From Paramecium octaurelia (lineage: Eukaryota; Ciliophora; Oligohymenophorea; Peniculida; Parameciidae): a DNA stretch of 64,000 bases. The translations under genes and the position numbers were made by a program. The stretch spans positions 186,001-250,000 of the forward strand of contig CAJJDP010000150.1 in assembly GCA_905182995.1 (NCBI GenBank), read 5' to 3'. Shown one piece after another: positions 24,782 through 36,028 of this stretch (positions within the stretch are counted from its first letter, which is position 1; every line of letters starts with the position of its first letter). The notes beneath the pieces are model-generated. The model was not told where the DNA came from and did no database searches. It saw only the letters and a list, made by a program, of their open reading frames with translations.

Positions 24782-25387
24782 TCATCGCATTATTATTTTG
24801 ATTTTCTATTGCTATTGCTATTGATTTTTGATAACATAACTATTTTCTCTAGTATCCTCAAACTAATAAGAGAATTCATTATCATTTTCTATTTCCTTAA
24901 TTTCATAAAATTTATTTAGAGCTTCATAAAAGGCTTCGTGAAAATAGATGTTTCCTACAAAAGTCTTAATCGGATTTTTATTACAATAGTTACATCTACA
25001 TAATATTAGATATTAATTTTCGTAATCAAAATTTATTTTCTTTAATTCTTCATAAAATGATGCAAAATCAACAATTTTTCTATCTGGACATTTTTAGAGA
25101 ATTAAAGGCTATTTAATTCTCTAATTTGGATTAATTATACAAAAAAGTTGTTTAAATAAAACCTATCTTTCCCGTAACTCTGCAACATAATTCTCTCGTT
25201 TGATCTTTTATCTATCCAAAAATTCTTAAAACATATATTATTCTCCTTTATAATCAAAAATCTATGTTCCATTACTATAAGACATATCCTTAAACATGTA
25301 TGAAAGCATGTTTGAATCTAAATATATCTAATTGACAATATTTATCTTTAGAATTTACTCACTTAATTTTTAATTACATAATGGACA
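24782..25387 (-). other. Artefactual 3' fragment of the SP-RING gene
   Basis: Left-hand copy of the last 202 codons of the gene at 26956-28791, cut at the N. Overlap artefact. Confidence 0.9.
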
Positions 25388-25388
25388 N

Positions 25389-26861
25389 ACCAAATATTTC
25401 AAACGAAGAAATTGCTACACTTTAGTTAGACCGGTGGCAGATGAAAGGCAATTAAGAGAGCTAGATAAAGTGGCTTACTCTGAATTAAGATACGAGTTTA
25501 AAATCTAATTAAACTAACTTATCCAGAATACTTTGCTGGATATTCAACCAAAAATGTACAAGAATACTCCTCTGAATGGAAAAAGACTAATTGAATTAGT
25601 CACCCAATATGTTACTACAATAAATAATGGGAGTGTGCCCAATATTGAGAATGTTTGGGATAGGATTCTATCAAAGGAGTTCAATAAAATGATGGAAAAA
25701 GCAAAAGAGATTTTATCATCTGATATCTCACTTCCTACGACTTATGAATTACTATTTTCTAATTTGCATTAGGTTAGTACAAAAGCACAAGAGTCAATTT
25801 TGCATTATCACATAGCTCCTGATAGGTAGATTGAAGGAATTGTCTAATTGAGTAAATCAATAACTGAGAAGTCTCAAGTATTATTCTAAGAAAACTACAT
25901 CAAATCCAAGAGAACAAACTAAGTGATTTCAAAGTATTTTATTTGTTATACCATAGTAAAATGTATGACATCTTAAATTAGCTTTCTGAATAGGGGAAAT
26001 TGGTTAATGTGTAGCACATCATTGCCTAAGTTAACAATATCAAAAAAGTAATGAAAAATAAAATTATGAATTTAGATTTACTTTTAAGAAGCAAAACCAC
26101 CTTCGAATTACGAATGCTATGTCCAATTTCTGGAGTTGGTTATGCAAATTATTGAAAAAGTGGCTAATACTATGCAAATGAATTTTTAGAGAAAAGAAGA
26201 AGATTATAAACAGGAAGTTAATGTTTTGAAAAGCCAAATCAATACTTTATAAGAGATACTAAAAAACGAGAAAGAGAATTTACATAAACAATTGGATTAA
26301 GTTAAAATAACTTTACAAGAGGAAAGGATTATGTACGAAAAGAAACTATTAGAATTGGATAACTCTGGTGGAATTGAATTTAGAAAAGGGGAATTGTTTG
26401 AAAATCCTGATTTATTTATGAAAAAGGAATTAAAGAATCAGTAATTATAATCTTAGCAGACTTTTAATTTAACTTTAAAGGATATTAATTAAAAATTCAT
26501 GGATTTAAAGGAAAAATTAGATGATATTTATGAAGCAAGAGTAGAGATAGAAAGAGATAAAATATATAATAAGGCTATGTATGATTGCAAAGAATAAAAT
26601 TAAGCCTAAATTGACAGAATTAAATTGACTTATGAAGGTGAAGTCAAGATTTTGAAAGAAGATCGATAAAGATTATAAGAATAAAGAGAGCTTTTATAAA
26701 TTTAATTAACACAAAAAGATTGTGAATTCTAAATCTTAAAAGAGAGACTAAAATAAATTGAAAAACAAAAGACAAAAGATATTGAACATGCAGACATGCT
26801 ATGTAAAATAAGTGATTAGCTAGTTAAAGCATTAAAAAAATTAGAGAAAAAAAAACTATGA
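25389..26861 (+). other. Artefactual 3' fragment of the GBP gene
   Basis: Right-hand copy of the GBP gene from its GTPase-domain end to the stop, lacking the start and P-loop. Overlap artefact, not a second GBP. Confidence 0.9.
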
Positions 26862-26955
26862 TTTGTCATTTATTTTTATTTAATTTGGCTATTGAATTAT
26901 TTATTACAAATTTGAAATATCGATATATATGCTTATCAAAATAAAATTTAATTAA

Positions 26956-28791
26956 TCATCGCATTATTATTTTGATTTTCTATTGCTATTGCTATTGATT
27001 TTTGATAACATAACTATTTTCTCTAGTATCCTCAAACTAATAAGAGAATTCATTATCATTTTCTATTTCCTTAATTTCATAAAATTTATTTAGAGCTTCA
27101 TAAAAGGCTTCGTGAAAATAGATGTTTCCTACAAAAGTCTTAATCGGATTTTTATTACAATAGTTACATCTACATAATATTAGATATTAATTTTCGTAAT
27201 CAAAATTTATTTTCTTTAATTCTTCATAAAATGATGCAAAATCAACAATTTTTCTATCTGGACATTTTTAGAGAATTAAAGGCTATTTAATTCTCTAATT
27301 TGGATTAATTATACAAAAAAGTTGTTTAAATAAAACCTATCTTTCCCGTAACTCTGCAACATAATTCTCTCGTTTGATCTTTTATCTATCCAAAAATTCT
27401 TAAAACATATATTATTCTCCTTTATAATCAAAAATCTATGTTCCATTACTATAAGACATATCCTTAAACATGTATGAAAGCATGTTTGAATCTAAATATA
27501 TCTAATTGACAATATTTATCTTTAGAATTTACTCACTTAATTTTTAATTACATAATGGACAACAGAAAGGATTTATTAGAGACATTTTTTTTCTGTAAAT
27601 ATATTCTGCTATATAACTTCTCATATCCATGCAAATCTCTAAATTTGTACAAAGTCTGCATCGTACTGGATATTCAATCGAAAGGTTAGTGAATTTGTCT
27701 TTCATATTCACTTTATAATTTCTGTATTTATACAAATTTACTTGTTTATTTAAATCCTTATTTTCTTATAATAGATCTCCTTGACTTACTGCTATTGCCT
27801 ATTATTATATTAATTTTTGGAATTCTTAGAATTTCACAATGGTCGATAACCCTGGCTGATTTTAATAAAATTGATAAATGAATGGATCAACTGGCTAACC
27901 ATTTACTATATTTAAATCTTCTTAAATTTTTCCAGTTTCCTTATTATAGTAAAATTTCTATGAGCTGGGATTACTCAATTTGATAGCATCTAATAAATCC
28001 TAATCTACAAAAATGCCAGAAAATAATTCTTAGACATCAAGAAAGTTCTCTTATTCATCCATTTCCTGAGTGCTTGGAGTATCAGGATATTTAGTGTAAT
28101 CTTTGTGAGCAATTTTCAATTTATTTGAACACCCTGGCTGATTGCATTCTAGGAATTCTTTTTTTTTCCTATTCTATTATTAATAGAATAGTAAGCTAGT
28201 TAATTCATAACATTCGTAATGATTGCATCCAAATATTCTCACAGGAATAGTTATTTTCACTCTATCTTTCAAGCAAAAACTCCAAAAATTAATTTTTTGT
28301 TAATTTATTGCATAGTATTTTTATAAATCTTATTATATCAATGATGATAATGAAGTTTCCTTGTAAAATCTGTAAAACATTTATTTAAATTGAATTATGT
28401 TTACATTTTTAGTGAAAAAATCCAAATATTTCTTTTTATTTCTCATGTATCTGTGAACCATAATCCCTTTAATTATTGTTACATCCTAAGTATATTCATT
28501 AAATTCTTTATAAGCATTAACCCTCCAATCATCAACTAAATCATGTGGACTATTTGCTTATCCATCGCAAAATGGACATTTATAAATATTTTTGTTACTA
28601 ATTTCCATCAAAGCCATTGTCTTTTCAAAGCAATAATTTATATGTTGACAATTTTTAGTTAAAACCTATTCTATAAAATAACCTTACTGGATGTTCATAT
28701 CTGGCGTTGGTTTATGGATTTAGTAGACTGGAATTATCAATGTTAATAGAATTAAATATTTCAATACTTTAACCCTAAACCTTTCCAACAT
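26956..28791 (-). CDS. Protein with four tandem SP-RING/MIZ-like zinc modules
   Basis: 611 residues in one uninterrupted frame. Four stretches share the layout of the SP-RING (MIZ) zinc finger of PIAS/Siz/Mms21 SUMO ligases, a Cys-x-His and FD/CF-like turn followed about 20-25 residues on by Cys-x-x-Cys. Module 1 (about 44-80): TKNCQHINYCFEKT then YKCPFCDG. Module 2 (about 170-215): IPVRIFGCNHYECYELTSLL then a longer Cys pair. Module 3 (about 367-402): YPVRCRLCTNLEICMDMRSY then FCCPLCN. Module 4 (about 500-550): QPLILQKCPDRKIVDFASF then LCRCNYC. Some zinc ligands are replaced (no His in modules 3 and 4), so not all need bind zinc. By family this would act in SUMO conjugation in the nucleus; that is inference. 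A hydrophobic segment near residues 7-20 is odd for a nuclear protein. Two decayed relatives lie directly upstream. Confidence 0.65.
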
Positions 28792-28847
28792 TTGAATAAT
28801 TTAGCATTTATTTTATTTAAAATGAATCAAAATATATATATAATTAT

Positions 28848-29988
28848 TTAATTTCACAACTTAAATTATCTATTATTATCTGTTGTTGCATAAAGGGCAT
28901 TAATATATCTATGCATTTTTATTCAGTTTCTTTTTCAAATAAAATCAAAGGCATATGTTCTTAAATCTAAAGATTTATTCAAGTCAGGGAAATATTTGCA
29001 TCTGTAGAGAATTTCAAATGCTAATTATGTTATTTAATCAATCATTGACATTGATTATGAATATTAGCAGTTTATAATAAGTTTTTACTTTAACACTTCA
29101 TCTTCCAGATTATTTTGTAAAATTGGAGAAAATAACATTCAAGGGTCTTACATTCTAATTCGTCTAGTTCTCTTCTCATTAGCTATATTTATTCTAGAAG
29201 TCATCAGAAAGTTTACCGAACTCTAATTTTTAGGTTCAAGGGATTAAGTTTATTTATTATATTTTATTTTTATTGAATTCTATTACTCTTTTTTTCGATC
29301 ATTTTAAGAAGTTATACTTCAATATAAATTTAGCTAAAGAATATATTTAACTTGAAATATCTAACGTCTGATTACATTTTGGATGATTGCATTCAATAAT
29401 TTGTTGATTCTGCGAATTAATATTTTGAAGTTGAGGCAAACTTGTTAATTCATAGCATTCTAAATGAGTACATCCTCTTATTTTTACTGGTATATTAATT
29501 TATACATTATCTAGGAGACAGAATGCTAAAATTCTATATTCCCATTTTATTAGTTGAGAGAATAATCAAATATTTCATTTTTCAAATATGATTACAAAAT
29601 CTAGTCTCGGATCTAGACATTGAAAAATGGTTTTAAGTAAATATCCTTTCTAACAATATTTGTTTATTAATATTCCATTAATGATATGAATAGGATCAAC
29701 AGATTTATGGAATTCTTAATACGCATGATAGCTAATATACAAAACTAGATCAGCAATAGTATATGCAGACTATTAACAAATTCCGCATATAAATTTAGAG
29801 TAATTATTGAATTAATTCACAACTTCATCTAATTCAAAGAAATGTTGAAAATGTCCACAATATTTTGTTTAGACCTAATTAAAATTTATTCTTACAGAGT
29901 TGATATATTATTAGACTAATCCTTTTGAAATTTTCAAAGTATCAACTTATACATTTCTTAGATTTTAATTTTGTTAGATAAATTGCAT
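28848..29988 (-). pseudogene. Decayed paralogue of the SP-RING gene
   Basis: Starts intact (ATG 29988, MQFIQQNQNLRNVQVDTL) and keeps module 1 (TKYCGHFQHFFELDEVV, then CGICQQ), module 2 (IPVKIRGCTHLECYELTSL, then CNHPKC) and module 3 (RCKYFPDLNKSLDLRTY, then CPLCNN), in the same order as the intact neighbour. But two TGA codons lie in frame between modules 1 and 2 (29566-29568 and 29575-29577) where no intron of ciliate size fits, and modules 2 and 3 need further frame changes, including one between RTYAFDFI and the CPLC pair. It lacks module 4. A pseudogene is the simplest reading; several sequencing errors are less likely. Confidence 0.6.
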
Positions 29989-30121
29989 TCTATTTTCTTA
30001 AATTATATAAAAATAATAAAAATCAAATTTAATTTTCTTAATAACAACCTAAGTATAGTTAACACTTGAATAAATAGTGTCCATTCTAATAATTCAGATC
30101 ATTATTAAGAAGTGATCATTC

Positions 30122-30617
30122 TCAATTTTATTTTTTAAATGCAACTATTTCTTCGTAATCTGTCTGTGGATAGATTGATGCTAATTATTTTATAATTTTG
30201 ATAAAATTGTTCTTTTGTTTATTATATTTTGAGTGAATTATAACCATTTCAAAATGAGTAGAAGCATTATTATTAATATCGAAAACCTTTGAATTTCCTA
30301 ATCCAGTAATATAAGAGTATCAGAATTGGTTTATAAGTATCTTTTAATTTTAATTGTGTTTTATTAACAACAATAATATATCCACTTATTCAACATTAAT
30401 ATTAAAATCTATTTTATTAGTTTTAAGGAAAAGCCTCATTACTATAAATCTAATTCACTCCTCTTTGTGCAAAGTAAAGCAGAATTAAAATTGAGTAAAA
30501 ATACTAAATCATCAATCGTTAGATTTGAATATTTACAAATTTTCAATTTATCTCCAAGAGTATCAAAGTTTTAAATACATTGATGTAAATAAGAAATAAA
30601 TGAGAGGTTTTAGTATC
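30122..30617 (-). pseudogene. Fragment of a third SP-RING paralogue
   Basis: Only the last module and the tail remain: LGDKLKICKYSNLTIDDLVF then LLCTKRSE, a TGA in frame, and further on FDINNNASTHFEMVIIHSKY and YPQTDYEEIVAFKKQN before TGA 30122-30124. The layout matches module 4 and the C-terminus of the intact gene. No start was found upstream. Confidence 0.5.
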
Positions 30618-31032
30618 ATTTATGATATTGAATGAATTTTTATAATCCAAGTATATCATGTCAAACGATTAAATTTTATTGTCTTTGATTGTAAATCATT
30701 TAATATAATAAAAATACAATTTATATTTTATGACTTATTAGAGCTTCAACAGTATTGTTCACGAATTATAAGTGTAAATTTTGGTTTAGTATTTAATTTA
30801 TATTGATGGAGATTATGACGCAAGTATTCATAAATAGCAAGTCAATTTTAACTACTATAAATAAACAAATTTATCATAATAATTTAAATTTTAAAAATAA
30901 TTCATGTATTTATAATAATTTAAAATTATATAGAATATAAAATAATCCATATCTTTGATAAATCAATATAATGTTTATGTTTTAAAGTAAATCATCAAGA
31001 AAATTACATTCAATATTAATTTAATTTACTAA
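30618..31032. other. Intergenic, possibly more SP-RING remnant
   Basis: 415 bp between the third SP-RING fragment and the WD40 gene. AT-rich with many TGA; no supported frame. It must contain the promoter of the WD40 gene. Confidence 0.4.
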
Positions 31033-32847
31033 ATGTATAAGCCTCAGGTAATCGAAAGTTAACAGAATTTAGTTTGCATGAATAAACATGACCTACCAAT
31101 CAGTCAGGTGGTTTGGGACCCAAAGCTAAGTTTCGATCAACGATTATTGTGTACTCAGTGTGTTGAAGATTATGACAGTGAAACCAGAACCATGGGATAC
31201 AAAAAAGTATTCCAATTGATCGAAGAAAAATAAAGAACTAAACTTCAGGAATACGAAAACTTACTTATGCCTCACATCAATTCTGTATTATAAATTCAAA
31301 CTGCCATAAATGCACTCAAATAGAACATCATACAACAATTAGAATAACTTTATAGGATTTCTGAGGATTGGATTAAGAATCTAGAATCAACCAAACAAGA
31401 ATTATCAAAATACTCATTTTTTCAGGAATTGGATAAATTAATTAAAAATGAATAAAATCATTTTGATGAAAATAAACTCAAAACAGAAATTTATCTAATC
31501 CATTCTGAATGGAGCAATCAAATAAATGAAAAATTTGAATTGTTCAAAGATTTTTAAGAATATAGTGATTGCCAAGATATTCTTAAGAAAATAACTTAAG
31601 TGGATGATACACTCTAACTTTCTCCACCTCTCTCTCCAATTAAATTAATTCCAGAAAGATTCTCTATGAAAATTCCCACCCAATCTAGATCATCCAATTA
31701 ACTATCCAACCTACTTGGAACTTCTTAGATTGCCAATAGTCCTTTTACATATTAATTGCTACCACAAATGAGCCATAAGTAAACTTATTTTTGCAGAGCA
31801 ATATCAATCAATCATGATAATAGCATCATTATAGTGGCCTGCAACTCCAACATCAAAATTATGGAAATTCTGCTTGATTAATAATAGCAATCCTCATCAT
31901 CTTCGATAAATTCAACAAATGAGATTGAAACTAAAAGAACTCCAAGATTATTATAATTGCTACAAGGTGAACATTCAGACTTTGTGAATACTCTTAACTT
32001 TTTCAGAAATACTCCTTCTATGCTTAATTCTTTTCTTTCAGGTTCAAAGGATTCAACTATAATTATATGGTCTCCAACAACTAACTCTTCTTAACAGTAA
32101 CCTACTTAATGGGCTCCATTGTTTAAACTAAATGGACATTCAAATAGTATTAGATGTTTGATAATTCATCCTCTTTCAGAAGACCTCGTAATTTCAGGCA
32201 GTGATGATAAGTCCATTAAATTTTGGTCATGCGCTGCGTTTTTCTAATAAAAATGTTAATGGACATGCCAATAGACGATTAGTGAGCATTTAGATTGTGT
32301 TTGGGCATTGTCATTGAATATGGATGGGAATAAATTAATATCTTGTGGAGAGGATAAATTAATATTAGTGATGGAATTGTCTAATAGGTAATAGTGGGAG
32401 GTAAAATAAAAAATTTAAGTTGAAATCTAAGGGACTCGAATATGTTTTATAAATAACAATCAATTTTCTTTTCAAGCCTGTTCTGGTAAAGCATTGCCAA
32501 GTTTGTACATTTATACACTCTATCCATCCTCAGGATTGTTTTCCAAAAGTAAAGACATCCCTGTTTAAGGAGGAGGACAACCCTGTGTTTTCTATTTTCC
32601 TTAGTAATATATTCCATCTAAATAACTCTTAATTTCAAAAAATGGATGCTATGTGAATCTAATTAGATTTTAATTTTCTTCATATGATGAAATTTAAGAA
32701 ACTTAATTAGAATAATCAATTAACTTTGGATTCGAATGTGATGGAGAGATATTTGGAACCATAAGTGAAGATGGAGAGTTTTTAATTACTTGGGACTCTA
32801 AATCAAAGGATGTTCAAATTCGGTAATGTATGGAGAGAAAGCAATGA
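31033..32847 (+). CDS. Coiled-coil WD40 repeat protein (family member 1)
   Basis: 604 residues, no intron. Begins MYKPQVIESQQNLVCMN, then a short Cys motif LLCTQCVEDYDSETR (about 39-53) recalling a degenerate B-box/zinc knuckle, a Gln/Glu/Lys coiled coil (about 65-200) and a Ser/Pro-rich linker. About seven WD40 blades follow from residue 245, the clearest being LSGSKDSTIIIW, ISGSDDKSIKFW and SCGEDKLILV, ending GTISEDGEFLITWDSKSK. WD40 propellers are protein-interaction platforms; no enzymatic domain. Three other genes in this window (43055, 47030 and 49835) share this knuckle-coil-propeller plan, so this is a locally expanded family. Cellular role unknown. Confidence 0.88.
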
Positions 32848-33044
32848 ATAACAAACGTTCATTGAATTATTTAAAAGCAATGAATATCTATTATTCATTC
32901 ATTAATTTAAATTTAACCTATTATTGTATACAATTTTAACAATTCTAATAATATTTACTAAAGTAGCATTAAATTCAAAATAACTTTATTAACTCTTTAT
33001 TATTTTCAACATTCTTTCTGATTTAAATTTGTTCGATACTTCTA

Positions 33045-33290
33045 TCATAAATTATCATAATATTGGCCATTTTTCCTTATAGTTCCAAACAAAATGTTAC
33101 CCTAGCACAATACTCTTACTTCAAGTTTATAGTGATAATAACTCAGCTTAATATCATCCATGATAATAAGTTCCTATTTTTTAAATTTAATAATGTTGTT
33201 GACATTAAATCCACTTTTAACTATAAAATTTCTATTAGATGGTGTGTATTATCAATTAAATTGTAATTTCGATAACTAAATTGTCTTATA
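33045..33290 (-). pseudogene. Relic of a WD40 gene C-terminus
   Basis: A short minus-strand frame ending at TGA 33045-33047 reads VKSGFNVNNIIKFKKQELII and then GNILFGTIRKNGQYYDNL. This matches, in order and spacing, the last 60 residues of the neighbouring WD40 proteins (for example NKNGQNVNFISIQ and FGQLSDDGQYLITWD). Nothing upstream is conserved. A truncated paralogue in inverted orientation beside member 1. Confidence 0.5.
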
Positions 33291-33454
33291 AGAGAGTTAT
33301 ATATGAATTGTTTCCATGGATTTAAGAAAATAATATATAAGAGGAATTGAGTCAAGTGATTTTATATAAGGAGCTTTAAAATTTTTTTATTAGAATTCAT
33401 ATGAATTATGTAGAAATAATAAATAATTGTTTATATTTATAATATATTAATTTT

Positions 33455-34066
33455 TCATTATTTTCTAGTTCCAAACGAGGAAAATAATTGATTTAATATT
33501 TATTATTTTTAAGAGTCATCTACTTCTTCAAATATTGTATCCTTTAGTGTGAATGACTATTATTTATTTTAATCAACCTTATTGATAACATCTAATAGCT
33601 TTTCTTTCTCATCAATTTAATTTGAATTTTAACTAAAAAATATTCGCTCTTCATCATTTTTCAATAAAAATTTTAATGATTTTTTTAAGTTCTCTTTATC
33701 TTCATCAACATATTCGCTTTAATCAAAATAAGTCACTATGATGATGATTAAATCTATAAAGCGACGAAAATATTTAATCACAGATAACAAGTTTCGTTTC
33801 ATAATATCTGTTCTCTCAAATTTAACACTCACAATTAAAGAAATTATTTGATTATTTTCTTTATGCTTCTCATTATAGGTTTTTTGAAAATCCAATATAG
33901 ATTACTCTCTAATTTCTATTTCTCTATCTAAATCCATTTCAGGAATTGCAACAAATGAGGTGTCATTTGTATTTTCTTACAATTTTTTACATAATTCTGA
34001 TTATCCTGATCCTGGAGTTCCTATTATAAAAACATATTTTTTATTCCTTGGGGCACAACAACCCAT
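33455..34066 (-). CDS. P-loop-like protein with N-terminal MGCC lipidation signal
   Basis: 203 residues, no intron. The start MGCCAPRNKK is a strong myristoyl plus double-palmitoyl signal. A P-loop-like motif follows at once, FIIGTPGSGQSEL (residues about 13-25), after which the sequence runs as in small ATP/GTP-binding proteins (FVAIPEMDLDREIEIREQS, then IISLIVSVKFERTD). The lysine of GxxxxGK[S/T] is glutamine here, encoded by TAA, one base from AAA, so nucleotide binding may be lost or the base may be an error. The second half is charged and helical. AIG1/IAN-like GTPase or another P-loop NTPase are both possible; no other G motif is convincing. Confidence 0.65.
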
Positions 34067-34336
34067 CTAAATGATCTTATGTTATTATCCTTAATTGCAA
34101 AACTTTCTTTCTTTTATTTATTACTAAGTAATTCTATTAAGATTAGAACCTAATTAATTATAAAGTAAAATAATTATCCCTTATTTCAAATTCAATATTA
34201 AAATCAATATAGATTAGGGATAATTGAAAAGGAAATATAATAATCATTTAATAAAAAGACTCTGGTGAAATTAAATTGATATTATTTTGAAATTAATATA
34301 AAGTTTAAAATTTACAAAAACTCATATTCAATATGA

Positions 34337-35102
34337 TCATCTATTCGGATTTTTAGCTATATCTTGGTAATTTTAAAATTAGTTCCCTCCATTTTGTTGC
34401 ATCGTCTAAGGGCCTCTTGAATCGTGTTAGAAGTGTTTAGTGTTCTTTGGGTAACTTTTTTATAATCTGTCCAAGGTCAAGGCTTGAAAATAGCTAAAAA
34501 ATTTAAATTAAAACATACTCAGCTCTTTATCTAATATCATTTTCATTCGGAACATTATAGTATTTTGCTTGCTTCACACTTTATATTTATTAATCAATCT
34601 ATTCAACTTATGGAATTAGTTAATTTAAAAGATTTTCATTAAAAGTAAAATCTTAAGTTTGCTGCAAGGGAAGCTAATTGATCTTTACCGATTACGATAA
34701 ACTATTAACTCTATAATTTTGTATTAAATTTTAATGTTCTTTACCAATCACATAGTCTAATTTCTCAAGCATAGTTTTGACTTTACCTTTCGCATCTTAA
34801 ATAAAAGCAAATTCATTCTGATATGTTCTTTCTAAGTCAAAATGGATTGAATTTGAAATATTTAATTGTATTATCAATTTCTTATAACTTAAAGTTATTG
34901 CTTTATGATTAGGTTCATCTGCAAAGTACTCTTTAATTTGTTTAAAAGAAAATAATAGATTCATGATATTTTAGAAGTCCTGATATATGTAATATTGAAT
35001 TATGGCCTACTCTTCCTGTTATTTTTGTGTGGGATATATTTATTATTATTATTAATAATAAGCATCTCTAGATTATTAATTATTTTAAGGCTTGTTCATC
35101 AT
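34337..35102 (-). CDS. Unrecognised Gln/Asn-rich protein, 246 residues
   Basis: From ATG 35102 (a second ATG is adjacent) with one 25-nt intron near 34520 the frame gives exactly 246 codons. N-terminus low-complexity (NNQQSRDAYYQQQQQ), then a helical, probably coiled region (MLEKLDYVIGKEHQNLIQNY), and a C-terminus ending NGGNQFQNYQDIAKNPNR. No membrane segment or catalytic motif. Tandem with the P-loop gene, 270 bp upstream of it. Family not recognised. Confidence 0.6.
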
Positions 35103-36028
35103 TATGAAAATAATATAAATAAGAATTAGTCATCCATTAATCTTTAAACTTAAGGTAATAGAATAAAATATTATATGCTATTATATTATATTTTTCATAT
35201 TTATTTTCTTTTTATATTAATATAATTATCATAACATATTTTATAAATAGCATATGGTATAATCTCACAGTATAAATTATTGTAGGGAATTGAAGGTGTA
35301 AGTTTTAAAAATAATTTTATTTGATTTAAAATTTAGTTAAATAGAGTTTATTATTATGAAAAGAGAATTATCAAATTTATTTATCAAAAAAATATTTTTT
35401 CCAAAAAGTAAGCATTAAATTTAGAGATAAATCGCGACTTTTTGAACATATATTAATATGTAAAGTACATATTATAATATTATAATCTCATAATATTTAT
35501 AATATAGAATTTTATCAAATTTGACTTGGGGAGGTGAATCAATTTCCGGAAACTTTTGTTTTCAATTTATCAATAATAATCTCTTTAATATTTAATATAT
35601 AAAAAAGAAATAAAAATTCTCAAAGTAGAATTATTCTTAATTAAACACATGGTCATCGACTAATCACTTTTATATCTTTGCTATTACATAAAATTTTATT
35701 AATAATTTAAAGATCTTGTTTTTGAAAACGAAAGCACAAATATTAGATCTAAAAATTCCATAATCCTAATGTACATATTCAAAAATCTTATGAATTATAA
35801 GTATTATTAATATATATTTGGATCAATTAATTCCTTAAAAAATTTTGAATAAAAATACTCAGTAGTTCTTCCTTTAAGCAAGAAAAATATTAACTAATAA
35901 ATATTTTTATTTAAAATGAATCGATCGATTTCCTTTAATTTATATTAAATTACACTTAATCAAGTCAATTAAACCCAAAACTATTGATTAAAGGTCAGCA
36001 ATATTTATTTTAATATATTTGTGATAAA
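35103..36028. other. AT-rich intergenic region
   Basis: About 0.9 kb between two minus-strand genes, about 80% AT, with long A/T runs and TGA in every frame. No gene, relic or RNA seen. The part from 35772 on is repeated at 37007 because of overlap 4. Confidence 0.5.

Larger units (their letters stand above)
23215..27561. repeat. Unmerged contig overlap 3 (2,173 bp twice, N at 25388)
   Basis: Bases 23215-25387 and 25389-27561 read the same around one N. The segment holds the C-terminal two thirds of the GBP gene and the 3' end of the SP-RING gene. The intact GBP gene uses the left copy, the intact SP-RING gene uses the right copy. Confidence 0.95.

Noticed and set aside
23215-26861. Two guanylate-binding-protein genes
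   Set aside because: The second copy lacks the start and P-loop and matches the first with no difference seen up to the end of overlap 3.
33063-33266. 67-residue plus-strand frame
   Set aside because: It begins with a non-ATG codon, has no protein-like composition, and is antisense to the WD40 relic.
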